Made by a program: the position numbers and the translations under genes. The notes under the pieces were generated by a model. That model made no database searches and was not told the origin of the DNA. It saw nothing but the letters and a program-made list of their open reading frames with translations. Source: Gammaproteobacteria bacterium (GTDB lineage: Bacteria; Pseudomonadota; Gammaproteobacteria; Pseudomonadales; Azotimanducaceae). Taken from it: 64,000 nucleotides of DNA. The stretch covers positions 1-64,000 of the forward strand of contig JAPPGA010000034.1 of assembly GCA_028821515.1 (NCBI GenBank), in the 5' to 3' direction. Each line of letters opens with the position of its first letter. Position 1 is the first letter of the stretch. This document shows positions 35,755 to 44,992 of the stretch, piece after piece.

Positions 35755-36725
35755 GTCGTGGCGCTCTCCTGTCCGTCGAGCGAGTCGAGGAAATCCAGTA
35801 TCGCCTCGTTTGTCCCCTCGGGATTCTCCTGCTGCGTCCAGTGGCCGACACCAGTGAAACTGACCACTTCTCCCAGGTTGGGAACCACGGCTCGCATCCT
35901 CTCTTCGTATCCCGGCATCGCGAGGGTCAGGTCGCGGTCGCCGGTGATGAACAGGGCCCGCTGTTCGATGTGTCTACCTGCAAACGGTGCCGAGAGTTCC
36001 CAGTTGCGGTCGATGTTGCGATACCAGTTGAGGCCGCCCCGGAAACCGGCGCGCAGGAATTCGTCGGTGAAATAGTCGAGATCTTCCTCCGTGAGCCAGT
36101 CGGGCAACGCCTCGGGTTCCGTCATCTGGTCGAGGAAGCCCGCCGTCTTTGGCAAGCGCCCAAAGGCGTTTTCGATGCCGGCGCCAGACGCGGAGTACAG
36201 CAGCATGCGCAGGGTCCGCCTGACATCCTTTTGCAGTTCGTGCTCGGCGACGCCCGGCGTCTGGAAGTAGAGCATGTAGAAGAAAGTGTCCCCGAACCTC
36301 TGCTTCATGAACGCCGTGGGTGCCCCCGGCGGCCGGGCGGTGGCGGGCACGCTCATCCCGACGACTGCGCGGAAGATGTCCGGACGCCACATGGCGGCGT
36401 TCCAGGCGACAGGTGCCCCCCAGTCGTGCCCGACGATTACGGCCTGGTCTTCGCCGAGCGCGTGCACGAGGCCGACGATGTCTCCGACGAGTTGGAACTG
36501 GGTATAGGAGGTAATGTCGGTGGGCGCATCCGTGCGTCCATAGCCACGCTGGTCTGGCGCGACCGCGTGATAGCCCCGCGCGGCGAGCGCCGGGAGTTGG
36601 TGGCGCCAGGAGTACCAGGACTCCGGAAAACCGTGGCAGAGGATCACCAGCGGGCCTTCCCCTGCTTCGGCGATGTGCATGTTGATGCCGTTCGTCTCGA
36701 CGTCGCGGTGTCTGATTTCGCCCAA
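35751..36725 (-). CDS. Alpha/beta-fold epoxide hydrolase
   Basis: A 324-residue soluble epoxide hydrolase-like enzyme. The oxyanion motif HGFPESWYSWRHQ, the nucleophile Asp in VGHDWGAPVAW, Asp in FITGDRD and His in GVGHWTQQE make a full triad. A cap domain spans about residues 135-230. The start is TTG 36725 with GGGAGG seven bases upstream; the next ATG would remove conserved sequence. It is coupled to the enolase-superfamily gene by a four-base overlap, suggesting a small catabolic pair. Confidence 0.9.
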   Translation of the reverse strand: MGEIRHRDVETNGINMHIAEAGEGPLVILCHGFPESWYSWRHQLPALAARGYHAVAPDQRGYGRTDAPTDITSYTQFQLVGDIVGLVHALGEDQAVIVGHDWGAPVAWNAAMWRPDIFRAVVGMSVPATARPPGAPTAFMKQRFGDTFFYMLYFQTPGVAEHELQKDVRRTLRMLLYSASGAGIENAFGRLPKTAGFLDQMTEPEALPDWLTEEDLDYFTDEFLRAGFRGGLNWYRNIDRNWELSAPFAGRHIEQRALFITGDRDLTLAMPGYEERMRAVVPNLGEVVSFTGVGHWTQQENPEGTNEAILDFLDSLDGQESATT

Positions 36726-36830
36726 GTTCCGGCCTCCCGTTAGTGATTGGCCATTGTAGCGGGCGTTGTTGTTCCTGGAGATCGGTTCAGCAAATTCCTG
36801 TTCAGAACGTTTGTATCGAGTACAACTCGC

Positions 36831-37082
36831 TTAGCTCTCATCCGCCAGAAGCGCTTGCAGCTTTGCGTCGGTCAAGCCTCGATCTGACGCTTCCGCGCCC
36901 ATGGCGTCCATCGTCGCCGGTAACCGTTCCCACGCGGCACGGCAGAGTCGTTCGTAGTGTTCGACTGACATCATCACTGCAACCGCGCGGCCGTTCCTGG
37001 TGACGCGCACAGGCGCGCGTTGGGCTGCATCGAGGAGTCGGCCGAACCGGTTTCTTGCGTTACGGGCTGTGGTTTCCAACAT
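36831..37082 (-). CDS. Orphan Phd/YefM-type antitoxin
   Basis: An 83-residue protein with the Phd/YefM N-terminal fold: TTARNARNRFGRLLDAAQRA followed by VRVTRNGRAVAVMMSVEHYE. The ATG at 37082 is chosen because the fold begins there; the in-frame extension to 37124 looks like antisense. No PIN or RelE toxin follows: the next 105 bases are non-coding and then the epoxide hydrolase begins. It lies 38 bases after the large permease gene on the same strand. Confidence 0.75.
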   Translation of the reverse strand: MLETTARNARNRFGRLLDAAQRAPVRVTRNGRAVAVMMSVEHYERLCRAAWERLPATMDAMGAEASDRGLTDAKLQALLADES

Positions 37083-37120
37083 GGCGATTACGATGGCCAA
37101 CCAAGGCAGGTAACCTTCGG

Positions 37121-40100
37121 TCACTCGGTGCTCACCGGTGTCCAGCGGATTGCGTCGGCGTAGATGACGGAGCCGGATCCGACGAGGTTCGATACCACGA
37201 ATCGGACATCGGGCGTATCGACTTCGAAATCGCCCAGGTGGTTCCAGCCCCGCCCGGCGATGGACGCGTCGAATTCAACGGGTTGCTCGCGCTCACCGAT
37301 GACGAGCTTCGTGTCGTACTGTCCCTGCCGATCAACGAACGGACCGCGTGCGGTTGGATCAACGGGCAGGTGGTAATCCAGTCGCCACGTACCGGTGGAT
37401 GGCAGGGTCGCGGAGAAGATCGCCCGCGAATCTCCGTTCCCCGCCGCGCGCGCGGTGGTGCGGCGGTACTTGCCCCAGCCCCTGTTGCTTACCTGCCGAA
37501 GCCAGCCGGGTCCGCCCATGTGGAACGGTGGATTGAACAGGGGAAGGCCCTGGTCGTACTCGGTGTGGATCCCCGCGAGGCCAGCGAGGAAGCCGGCGTC
37601 GACCTGCTCCTCGTTGTCGGAGTCGATGGCGAATCCCGGATCGAGATCGTCAACGATCAGACCGGCGGAGGTCGGCGGACGCCAGTCACTCGGCCGCGAG
37701 CCATCGAAGGGTTCGAGATCGGTCGCTTCCTTGGCATCGACCTCTGGCAGCGGGAGGGTGACCCGCTGACGATTGAGTGAGAGGTAGGGGTGCAGGGCAA
37801 GGTTGGTGGGTGGCGAGGAGGTGATCATGCCCACCTCCACGGATGCGTTGGCGGCGACCCGAATCGGCTCGGTGGAGGACGTGCGCTCTTCCGTGATGCA
37901 GACCATTCGGAACAGTCCCGGGGCGGGTTCGTCGTTGCGCACGTGAACGAGCACCTGGTAGCGCGGGCTCCCGTCTGCATCGTCGGTGAGGCGCTGTACC
38001 TGTGCGCCGGAAGGCAGGAAACCGGGGAGATGCGTCTCGTCCAGCCAGGCCCCAAGCAGGCCATCGAGATCGATCGCAAGGTCGGCGGCGACCTGCACCA
38101 GGTCCTCGGCCGTGAAGTTCTGGCCCGTGAACCGGTCTCGCAGTTCGGCGAGCAGGGCAGCGGAGCGTACCGGTCCGAGGCCGTCATGGAGGACATTGGC
38201 GATGGACGTCGCCTTGAGCATAAGGGCGTTGAGGGCTCTCTCGGGGTCGGTGTCGACATCGAGTTGCGAGAGCGGCTCGGCAAGCGCCCGGTCCCACACG
38301 GAGGGCCGGCTGGTTGCGGCACGGTAAACGGCATCCGAGACAGATTGGGCCTGTCCGCCGAAGATGATCGTGGCCGCCGCCGGTGCGGCGTACTGGAAGT
38401 CCGCGACAATGCGATAGGCAGAGAAGTACCCCGGCCTGCCGGTCAACACCTGGTTGGCGAGACTGTCAAGGACGAAGTCCATCGCCACCGCTCCAGGGCC
38501 TGTAGCGCCGGTCTGGAAGCGCAGGAAATTCCGTGCGGCACCCGGAAACACGTTGCCGCCGGCGAAGTCGTTCGCGAGCGAACGCGCCAGCATGTCGATC
38601 TTGGCTGCGGCGACGCCGCCCTCCTGGTCTTTGAGTTCCTCCGTATCGATGAGATCGAAACGGGCGATGGGCAGGCTGAATTCGCGCAGCAGCAACATGC
38701 CGGGCTGCGCCAGCACCGTATCGAGGCGCCAGCCACCGCCGTAGCCGCGCAACCGCGACGGGATCTCCACCACGGTCAGCGCATCGTAGGGATATGGCAG
38801 GCCATCCTCTTCGGCGGCGTGGAACATCTCCTCAAGACGCAGGGTGAGCGCGTCCGTGGCGTCGGCAAAGAAGTCGAGGTTGTCGCTGTGCGCGGGATGG
38901 ATGAGCAGTTCGAACAACACGCCGCCCGCACCGATGGTGCGCCGTTCGAACGGCGCTGCAAACAGGGCGACGGCGGGAACCGGTGCGCGGGGCCGGAATC
39001 GAACGCGTTGGCTGCCTTCGACCTCCCGGCGTTCACCGGGACCCGCCACTGTCCATCCGGGTGGGGCCTGCACTTCGATGTCCGCCGTGAAGAAGTCCCG
39101 GCCCCGGGACGGATCGTCGTCGCCATAGTTTGACCCGGGTACGGGAAGCCAGCGGACACCCGGCATGAGCGCCACGTAGTCGCCGTCGAACAGGCTGGCC
39201 TGCGTGCCGAGCTGGGCGATCGAGGCCTCGTTGCCGCTGACCCTGCCCGCATCGACGGCACTGTCAAGGTAGGCGAATCGCCCATCCGGGACTCCCGCGG
39301 CCGCGAGCGAAAGGGTCAGTGTTCCTTCCAGGGGCGAATCCGGTCGCACCGTAAGCAGGCCGGATTCGTGGCTGAAGTCAACTTCCTTTCCGTCGAGACG
39401 CAGCGTCTCGATGTCCATGCCCGGATTGAAGCTGAACACCAGGTCGTTTGCCGCCCCGCTGGCGGGACGCAGCTTCAGGTCGACATCCAGCCGCAGATAG
39501 TCTCCCGGTTCGATGATGACGCTGGCGGTCAGGTGCTCCACGTCGGCCCTTGGTTGATCGGCAAGTGACCGGTGGACGTTCGCCCATTGCTCGCGGGTGC
39601 TCAGGTCGCCGGCGGCCGACATGCCGATGCCGGCAAGTCCGGCGGCGCCGGCCCCGACGAGGGCGGCGCCGGTTGCAAGCCGCAGGGATCTGGATGTGCC
39701 GTCCAGACGCGGGTACATCACGGCGGCGACGACCAGTAGGCCCGCCGAGATGGCCAGCGATGCAAGCCGCTGGGCGACGGCGGTGCCATCGAGGAATACC
39801 GGTACCAGGTCCGACGGCAGCAGGTTCGGACCGAATCCGAAGATCGGGGTCAGGTACAGGGGCGTAGCCGTGACAGCCCAACTGAAGAGTCCGGCCAGGG
39901 CAAGTCCGGCGATCGCGACGACGAGGCGGTTCCGCAGGGTAACGGATAGCAGGACGATCAGCGCGCACCACTGCAGCAACGACACGGGAACATCGACGAG
40001 TGCCATCGCAGCGAACGACACGGGCTCCACGTCGCTGATCCACCAACCGAGTTCCACGGCGAGGGCTCCCAGGGCCAGTATCACGGCGGCGATGGCCAAT

Positions 40101-40474
40101 ATGGGAATCCAGACCAGCACGGTCAGGCCCAGGGTGCGCCCGATGATCACTTCGAGGTTGCTGACAGGCCGTGAGTCCAGCACCTCGTGGATTCGATCGC
40201 GCTGGTCCCGCGCCCGGACATCGAATGCCAGGAAGACCAGGCATACCTGCAACACGAATATCATCGAGCCGGCGAGGATTACCGAGAGCATCTTCGGGCT
40301 GACGATCATTCCTGTCGTGACCACATGGCCCGAGCCGAACGCATGGATCACGCCGTAGTAGACGTACGTGACCAGTCCCATTGCCGATGCGAGGAAGAAA
40401 AACAGCCAGGTGCGAACCAGGCGTCGCGCCGAGCGCATCTCGGCCAGGGCGACGGCGAGAAGGTGGAGGTGCAT
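37121..40474 (-). CDS. ABC-2-type permease fused to an M1-peptidase-like region and golvesin-like end
   Basis: A 1117-residue membrane protein. Residues about 1-290 hold some eight helices of the ABC-2 permease type. Residues about 300-870 resemble M1 aminopeptidase extracytoplasmic domains (for example ALTVVEIPSRLRGYGGGW). No HExxH zinc site is present, so that part is probably not a peptidase. The last ~130 residues end in WNHLGDFEVDTP and SGSVIYADAIRWTPV, typical of golvesin C-terminal-like carbohydrate-binding or structural domains. No ATPase gene is adjacent. The ATG start lacks a ribosome-binding site and follows repeat R2. Confidence 0.75.
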   Translation of the reverse strand: MHLHLLAVALAEMRSARRLVRTWLFFFLASAMGLVTYVYYGVIHAFGSGHVVTTGMIVSPKMLSVILAGSMIFVLQVCLVFLAFDVRARDQRDRIHEVLDSRPVSNLEVIIGRTLGLTVLVWIPILAIAAVILALGALAVELGWWISDVEPVSFAAMALVDVPVSLLQWCALIVLLSVTLRNRLVVAIAGLALAGLFSWAVTATPLYLTPIFGFGPNLLPSDLVPVFLDGTAVAQRLASLAISAGLLVVAAVMYPRLDGTSRSLRLATGAALVGAGAAGLAGIGMSAAGDLSTREQWANVHRSLADQPRADVEHLTASVIIEPGDYLRLDVDLKLRPASGAANDLVFSFNPGMDIETLRLDGKEVDFSHESGLLTVRPDSPLEGTLTLSLAAAGVPDGRFAYLDSAVDAGRVSGNEASIAQLGTQASLFDGDYVALMPGVRWLPVPGSNYGDDDPSRGRDFFTADIEVQAPPGWTVAGPGERREVEGSQRVRFRPRAPVPAVALFAAPFERRTIGAGGVLFELLIHPAHSDNLDFFADATDALTLRLEEMFHAAEEDGLPYPYDALTVVEIPSRLRGYGGGWRLDTVLAQPGMLLLREFSLPIARFDLIDTEELKDQEGGVAAAKIDMLARSLANDFAGGNVFPGAARNFLRFQTGATGPGAVAMDFVLDSLANQVLTGRPGYFSAYRIVADFQYAAPAAATIIFGGQAQSVSDAVYRAATSRPSVWDRALAEPLSQLDVDTDPERALNALMLKATSIANVLHDGLGPVRSAALLAELRDRFTGQNFTAEDLVQVAADLAIDLDGLLGAWLDETHLPGFLPSGAQVQRLTDDADGSPRYQVLVHVRNDEPAPGLFRMVCITEERTSSTEPIRVAANASVEVGMITSSPPTNLALHPYLSLNRQRVTLPLPEVDAKEATDLEPFDGSRPSDWRPPTSAGLIVDDLDPGFAIDSDNEEQVDAGFLAGLAGIHTEYDQGLPLFNPPFHMGGPGWLRQVSNRGWGKYRRTTARAAGNGDSRAIFSATLPSTGTWRLDYHLPVDPTARGPFVDRQGQYDTKLVIGEREQPVEFDASIAGRGWNHLGDFEVDTPDVRFVVSNLVGSGSVIYADAIRWTPVSTE

Positions 40475-40478
40475 GGAG

Positions 40479-40610
40479 CTAGGAGGGTGCGCCGAAGAAC
40501 GGCACGTCAGTGCCGATCAAGGCGCGGTATCCGGGATGGGCGGGATGGGCGAAAAACAGCGCTTGGGCGGGGGTGAAAGGCGGCATGCCCGAAGGGCTGA
40601 CGGATTTCAT
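40479..40610 (-). repeat. R2 dispersed repeat, inverted single copy
   Basis: Minus-strand copy of the repeat at 10437-10657. Plus-strand bases 40561-40610 contain GCTTGGGCGGGGGTGAAA and a CCCGAAGGG core. The tail carries CGCGCCTTGATCGGCACTGA on the minus strand and ends at CTAG (40479-40482), just before the permease start. The other side abuts a second CTAG (40614-40617) containing the dioxygenase stop. Confidence 0.65.
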
Positions 40611-40614
40611 GGCG

Positions 40615-41538
40615 CTAGAACGCCGTCAGCGAAGACTCGTTGGAGCGAGATGGCTGGAACGTTGCAGCCCGCGGATCGGCGAACGTGGGTGCCAACTCGG
40701 TCTCTGGTTCGCCGGAGATCCGCGACGCGCGCAGTACCCGGGGATGGTCCGTGTTGTAGGGACGGGCGCGGTGCATCAGGCAGCGATTGTCCCAGACCGC
40801 CAGGTCGCCCGCGGTCCAGCGGTGAAGGTAGGTGCGCGGCGGCTGGCAAGCCTCTGCCATCAGCCCATCGAGCAGCGACTCCGATTCGGCCGCGCTCAGC
40901 CCCGGAATGCCGTAGGCGTGCCGGCCCGTATAGATGGACTTGCGGCCGGTTTCGGGATGCGTCTTGATGATCGGGCGGAGCGGCGCTCCCTTGTCGTGGA
41001 AGCCGTACAGGTTGTCGGTCGTATGCCGGTAGCCTGCCTTCTCCTGCGAGTAATAGAGGGAGTGGTATGCCGACAGGCCGTTGAGCTTGTGCTGGGTGTC
41101 CCGGTCCAGCGCATCGTACGCGGCGCGCATGTCGGCGAACTCGGTCTCGCCGCCCTCGGGCGGCACGACGAGAGCCATCAGCATGGACGCCTTGGCAGCG
41201 AGTGGCATGTAGGTGCTGTCCGTGTGCCAGCCCTCGTTGCCCTTGAGGATGCGGTAACGCTCCTCGTCCGGTTGTATGAGCGTGCCGTCCGGTTTCTGGT
41301 TGGAGAACTGAACCGTATCGTCGGTTTGCCGCGGCGACAGCTTCTCGATCTTGCCGAATCGCCGTGCGAAGGCCCCCTGGGACGCCGCGTCGAGTGATTG
41401 GCCCGGAAAGACCAGGACTCCGTAGATGAGGAAGGCGCTGTGGATCTCCTCCCAGGTGGCGTCGTCGAGCGAGGCGAGATCCACACCCGTCACAACGGCG
41501 CCAAGCGTGGCATCGATTGGCGTGACGGTCAGTGGCAT
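40615..41538 (-). CDS. TauD/TfdA-family Fe(II)/2-oxoglutarate dioxygenase
   Basis: A 307-residue non-haem iron oxygenase. The HxD pair is in NEGWHTDSTYMPLAAK and the distal His in NRCLMHRARPYN, with the 2-oxoglutarate-binding Arg following in HPRVLRASR. Relatives hydroxylate taurine, 2,4-D or small amino-acid derivatives; the substrate here is unknown. ATG 41538 has AAGGGGG upstream. The stop lies in the CTAG that borders repeat R2. It is divergent from the ankyrin lipoprotein gene. Confidence 0.92.
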   Translation of the reverse strand: MPLTVTPIDATLGAVVTGVDLASLDDATWEEIHSAFLIYGVLVFPGQSLDAASQGAFARRFGKIEKLSPRQTDDTVQFSNQKPDGTLIQPDEERYRILKGNEGWHTDSTYMPLAAKASMLMALVVPPEGGETEFADMRAAYDALDRDTQHKLNGLSAYHSLYYSQEKAGYRHTTDNLYGFHDKGAPLRPIIKTHPETGRKSIYTGRHAYGIPGLSAAESESLLDGLMAEACQPPRTYLHRWTAGDLAVWDNRCLMHRARPYNTDHPRVLRASRISGEPETELAPTFADPRAATFQPSRSNESSLTAF

Positions 41539-41687
41539 GCAGAACCCCCTTTGTTCACTTGACCCGGCGAGGCGCAGCTTACAGCAGTAGGTCCGAGGTT
41601 TCCGTTCCCCGGGTTGCCAAATGGGTGATTCCCTTGCTGCCGATTCGACGCGCCGGGGCATAATGCTCCTCTGCCCCGGATTCTCGA

Positions 41688-42599
41688 ATGACAACCGTGA
41701 CATCGTCCTCGCGCAATACTGCCAGTGCACTTGGTTGGATGGCCCTGCTCTCACTCTCGGCCTGTGCTCCGCAAACGCAGACCGTTCCCGAGGTGGACTT
41801 GCCGGCGCCGACGAAGGACGTTTGGCAAGCCGCCGCCGAAGGTGACACAACCGAGCTTGCGGCGAACAGGCGTGCTGGCGTGGACCTTGATGGCCTGATG
41901 CCGGGAGCGGCCCAGGTGACCCCGCTGACAGTCGCAGTCGTTACCGGCCAGTGGGGCTCCGTCAAGTGGCTGCTGGCCAACGGTGCAGGCGCGAATGCCA
42001 CGAACCGCGATGGTGGCACTGTCCTCGGCACGGCGGCTTTCCTGGGCCGGGCGGAGATGGCGAAGATGCTGATCGATGCCGGCGCCGACACTTCCATTCG
42101 CAACGACGCCGGACAGTCGGCGCTCGACATCGCCAGGCTGGACTGGGCGACGACCGAGTACATCGCCACCATGTTGAAATTGCCAGTGGAGCGGGCCGAA
42201 GTGGAAGCGGGCCGCGCGAAGATCATTGCCATGCTGGGCGGCACGCCCATCGATGGCTGGGGAGCCCTGGCCGGGGTGATCGTTAACGATGATGCGGGGG
42301 CTTTGAAGCAACTCCTTGGGAAGGGTGCGGACCCCAATGCGCGGGACCCCCGAAACGGGACCACGGCGCTGATTCTTGCGGCGTTCCTGGGACGCGTGGA
42401 CATCGCGAAGATACTGCTCGTCGCGGGCGCCGACATGAATGCGAAGAACAATGACGGTGCGACCGCGCTGTCCGTAGCGGAACTGGATCGAGCGACCACC
42501 GGCTACTTCGCCTCGATGTTCGGAATCCCGATACCGGACCCGGACGCCGTGGAGAAGGGCAAGGGCGAAATCGCCAGGATGCTGCGCTCCAAACTTTAG
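41688..42599 (+). CDS. Ankyrin-repeat lipoprotein
   Basis: A 303-residue protein. A signal peptide ends in a lipobox (LLSLSAC, Cys near residue 26), so it is probably lipid-anchored in the envelope. Two blocks of ankyrin repeats follow, including VKWLLANGAGANATNRDG, MLIDAGADTSIRNDAG and ILLVAGADMNAKNNDG. The two halves repeat each other, each ending in a WATTEYIATM or RATTGYFASM stretch, pointing to internal duplication. The start is ATG 41688. No partner protein can be named. Confidence 0.85.
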   Translation: MTTVTSSSRNTASALGWMALLSLSACAPQTQTVPEVDLPAPTKDVWQAAAEGDTTELAANRRAGVDLDGLMPGAAQVTPLTVAVVTGQWGSVKWLLANGAGANATNRDGGTVLGTAAFLGRAEMAKMLIDAGADTSIRNDAGQSALDIARLDWATTEYIATMLKLPVERAEVEAGRAKIIAMLGGTPIDGWGALAGVIVNDDAGALKQLLGKGADPNARDPRNGTTALILAAFLGRVDIAKILLVAGADMNAKNNDGATALSVAELDRATTGYFASMFGIPIPDPDAVEKGKGEIARMLRSKL

Positions 42600-42663
42600 G
42601 GAAGATGGCCGGACACCACGCAATGACAACTCATCCGGTTGACATGCATCGACGGAGGGGGAC

Positions 42664-42945
42664 ATGAAAGCAGTCTGGAATGGCCAGGTCGTCGCCGAGA
42701 GCGGCGACACCGTGATCGTGGAGGGAAACCACTACTTCCCGAGCGCGGCCGTGCGGAAAGACGCGATCACGCCGAGCGACACGACGACGTTCTGCCCCTG
42801 GAAGGGAACCGCGCACTACTATCACCTCGTCGTAGACGGAGAAACCAACGTGGATGCCGTGTGGTACTACCCCGAGCCGAAGGCGGCCGCGCGCCAGATC
42901 GACGGCCGCGTGGCGTTCTGGCACGGTGTTGAAGTCCTGGATTGA
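42664..42945 (+). CDS. DUF427 protein
   Basis: A 93-residue DUF427-family protein. The characteristic WNGQVVAESGDTVIVEGNHY opening, the FCPWKGTAHYYHL segment and the YYPEPK motif are all visible. The family is common and its biochemical role is unsettled. ATG 42664 is preceded by GGAGGGGG. It runs into the sugar-acid module on the same strand, 52 bases ahead of the kinase. Confidence 0.9.
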   Translation: MKAVWNGQVVAESGDTVIVEGNHYFPSAAVRKDAITPSDTTTFCPWKGTAHYYHLVVDGETNVDAVWYYPEPKAAARQIDGRVAFWHGVEVLD

Positions 42946-42997
42946 TTGACGCGTCGGATTCTCCGAAAACGCGAACGTAACTGATGGGAGGGTTTGC

Positions 42998-44278
42998 ATG
43001 GCGCTTGAACTCGGAGTCATAGCGGACGACCTCACCGGCGGGATGATGGTCGCGAGCCTCCTCGAGCGGGAGGGTGTCCGGTGTCCCCTGGTCACCTCGG
43101 CCGAGGCGCTTAAGGGTCTCGATGCCGAAAGCGATGCGGTGGTGGTGGGCAAGAAACTCCGCCTGATCCCCGCTCCGGATGCCCGGAAAGAAGTGAGCGC
43201 CATCGGCAGAGCGCTGCGGGCCATAGATACCAAACGCATCTACTACAAGTACTGCGCCACGTTCGATTGCACCGACGAAGGCAACATCGGCACCGCCGCC
43301 GAAGCGCTCCTGGATGTGACAGGTGCCGATCGCGTGATCTTTGCACCCGCATTCCCGGAGTACAGCGTCACGGTGTTCCAGGGCCGGCTGTTCGTGGGCG
43401 ACCGTTTGCTGTCCGAGTCCTTCAAGCAATACGACCCCGTGACTCCCATGACCAACGCCAACCTCCGGGAAGTGCTGAAGCCCCAGATGACGCAAAACGT
43501 GGGGCTGATTTCCCACCGCGTGTTGCACGGAGGCCTGAAAGCGGCACGAGAGTACGTGGATGCGCAGGTTGCGTCCGGCACACACGCATTCGTGATTGAC
43601 TCCGTCGACGACGACGATGCCACCAGGGTTGCCGAACTGGTGAGTGACTGGGCGGTGACCACTGGTGGCGATGCGTTGCCCGGTTTCCTTGCGCGTCAGT
43701 GGCTGCCGGCGGACCACCCACCGGGGGACCGCACCGTCCTGCCCGCCGCACCCGGATATGAGGCTGTCATTGCCGGGAGCTGTGCGCCATCGACGCTCCG
43801 CCAGGTTGATCATTTCGAGACCCGCCACGCGGTGTTCCGCATCGATCTCGCGCGATCGGGCGACGGGCTGCTCGATGAGATTCGTTCCTGGGCGGCGGAG
43901 CACCTTCGCCGAGGTCCGGTGGCCGTAAGCACGTCGGCGGATGTGGCGGGCGTGGAACGCGCCCAGGCGGCACTAGGCAGGGACGGAGCGGCGGCGCGAG
44001 CGGATAGCCTGCTGGGGCAAGCCGCGAAAATCCTCTACGAGCTCGGTGTGCGCAAGCTCGTGATTGCAGGTGGCGAAACCAGTGGCCAGGTATTCTCCGC
44101 GCTCGGTATTCGCCAGGTAGAGGTCGGTTCCTTTGACGACCTTTCGGGCGGTTACTGTTTCAGCCGCGCACCGGGACCGCTGGCAATGGTCACCAAGGCG
44201 GGTGGCCTGGGGAACGAGACGTTCTTCGACTATGCCCTTGAGCGCATGAGACGATCGGAACACGGTGGGGAGTCCTGA
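42998..44278 (+). CDS. otnK: Four-carbon acid sugar kinase, OtnK-like
   Basis: A 426-residue kinase of the four-carbon acid-sugar family. Known OtnK phosphorylates 3-oxo-tetronates at O4. It begins with the family's LGVIADDLTGGMMVASLL substrate loop; the C-terminal nucleotide domain holds LGVRKLVIAGGETSGQVF and the final TKAGGLGNETFF. ATG 42998 follows GGGAGG. The next gene is a class II aldolase two bases away, giving the usual kinase-decarboxylase pair. Other sugar-acid kinases share the fold, so exact substrate is inferred from context. Confidence 0.85.
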   Translation: MALELGVIADDLTGGMMVASLLEREGVRCPLVTSAEALKGLDAESDAVVVGKKLRLIPAPDARKEVSAIGRALRAIDTKRIYYKYCATFDCTDEGNIGTAAEALLDVTGADRVIFAPAFPEYSVTVFQGRLFVGDRLLSESFKQYDPVTPMTNANLREVLKPQMTQNVGLISHRVLHGGLKAAREYVDAQVASGTHAFVIDSVDDDDATRVAELVSDWAVTTGGDALPGFLARQWLPADHPPGDRTVLPAAPGYEAVIAGSCAPSTLRQVDHFETRHAVFRIDLARSGDGLLDEIRSWAAEHLRRGPVAVSTSADVAGVERAQAALGRDGAAARADSLLGQAAKILYELGVRKLVIAGGETSGQVFSALGIRQVEVGSFDDLSGGYCFSRAPGPLAMVTKAGGLGNETFFDYALERMRRSEHGGES

Positions 44279-44280
44279 AG

Positions 44281-44955
44281 ATGAGTGACCAGAACAACGA
44301 GCAGAACGAGCAGAACGAGCAGAAGGTGCGGGAGGAGATCACGTCGTGTTATCGCTATGCGGCGAGCCTCGGGTTGAACGAGCTGGCGTCGGGTAATCTG
44401 AGCTGCCGTTTCGAGGACGGCATGCTGATTTCGCCGAGTGGTGCGTCCGAGGCGAACATCGCGCCGGAACGCATCGTGCGTGTATCGCTCGACGGCGACT
44501 GGGAAGGCGACATCAAGCCGTCGACCGAATGGCGCATGCACGCCGAGATCTACCGGCAGCACGAAAGAGCCCAGGCGGTAGTACATACGCATTCGGACCA
44601 TTGCGTGGCCCTGTCCTGTCATAACCAGCCGCTGCCGGGATTTCACTACCTGGTGGGATCTTTCGGTGGCGACGACGTGCCCTGCGTGCCGTACTCGACG
44701 TTTGGCACCGAGACACTTGCCAGCGATGCCGCGTCCGCGTTGAAAGACCGAAACGCCTGCCTCCTGGGCAGCCACGGCATGATCTGCCGGTCGGGAAATC
44801 TGAAGGCGGCGGTTGAATTGGCCCAGCGTCTTGAGATCATGTGTCGGCAGTACCTGCTCGCACGTCAATACGGGGAACCTGATCGTCTGACCCGCGCGCA
44901 GTGGGACGAGTTTTTCGACCGCGCCCGGAAAGTGAGTTACGGACGCTATATCTGA
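44281..44955 (+). CDS. otnC: Class II aldolase, OtnC-like 3-oxo-tetronate 4-phosphate decarboxylase
   Basis: A 224-residue zinc aldolase-fold enzyme. Its metal ligands are seen in VHTHSDH and LGSHGM, with the family's LASGNLSCR and SPSGAS phosphate-binding segments. Known OtnC decarboxylates the OtnK product to a triose phosphate. The N-terminus has a short in-frame 9-base tandem repeat encoding NEQ three times (44293-44321), probably slippage-prone. The gene starts two bases after otnK and is followed 37 bases on by the cyclase-family genes. Confidence 0.87.
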   Translation: MSDQNNEQNEQNEQKVREEITSCYRYAASLGLNELASGNLSCRFEDGMLISPSGASEANIAPERIVRVSLDGDWEGDIKPSTEWRMHAEIYRQHERAQAVVHTHSDHCVALSCHNQPLPGFHYLVGSFGGDDVPCVPYSTFGTETLASDAASALKDRNACLLGSHGMICRSGNLKAAVELAQRLEIMCRQYLLARQYGEPDRLTRAQWDEFFDRARKVSYGRYI

Positions 44956-44992
44956 TTGGCGTCGGCAAAGAGCAAACCTATGAGGAAGCACC

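Noticed and set aside
36810-36832. Small hairpin CGAGT-ACA-ACTCG after the lone antitoxin as a terminator
   Set aside because: Only a five-pair stem and no T-tract on the relevant strand.
40475-40614. Possible C-terminal end of an ABC ATPase before the large permease
   Set aside because: The open frame there is part of repeat R2, also found at 10437-10657, and has no ATPase motifs.
41634-41664. Promoter for the ankyrin lipoprotein (TTGCTG and CATAAT)
   Set aside because: The spacer is 19 bases and both hexamers are weak, so I do not list it as a feature.
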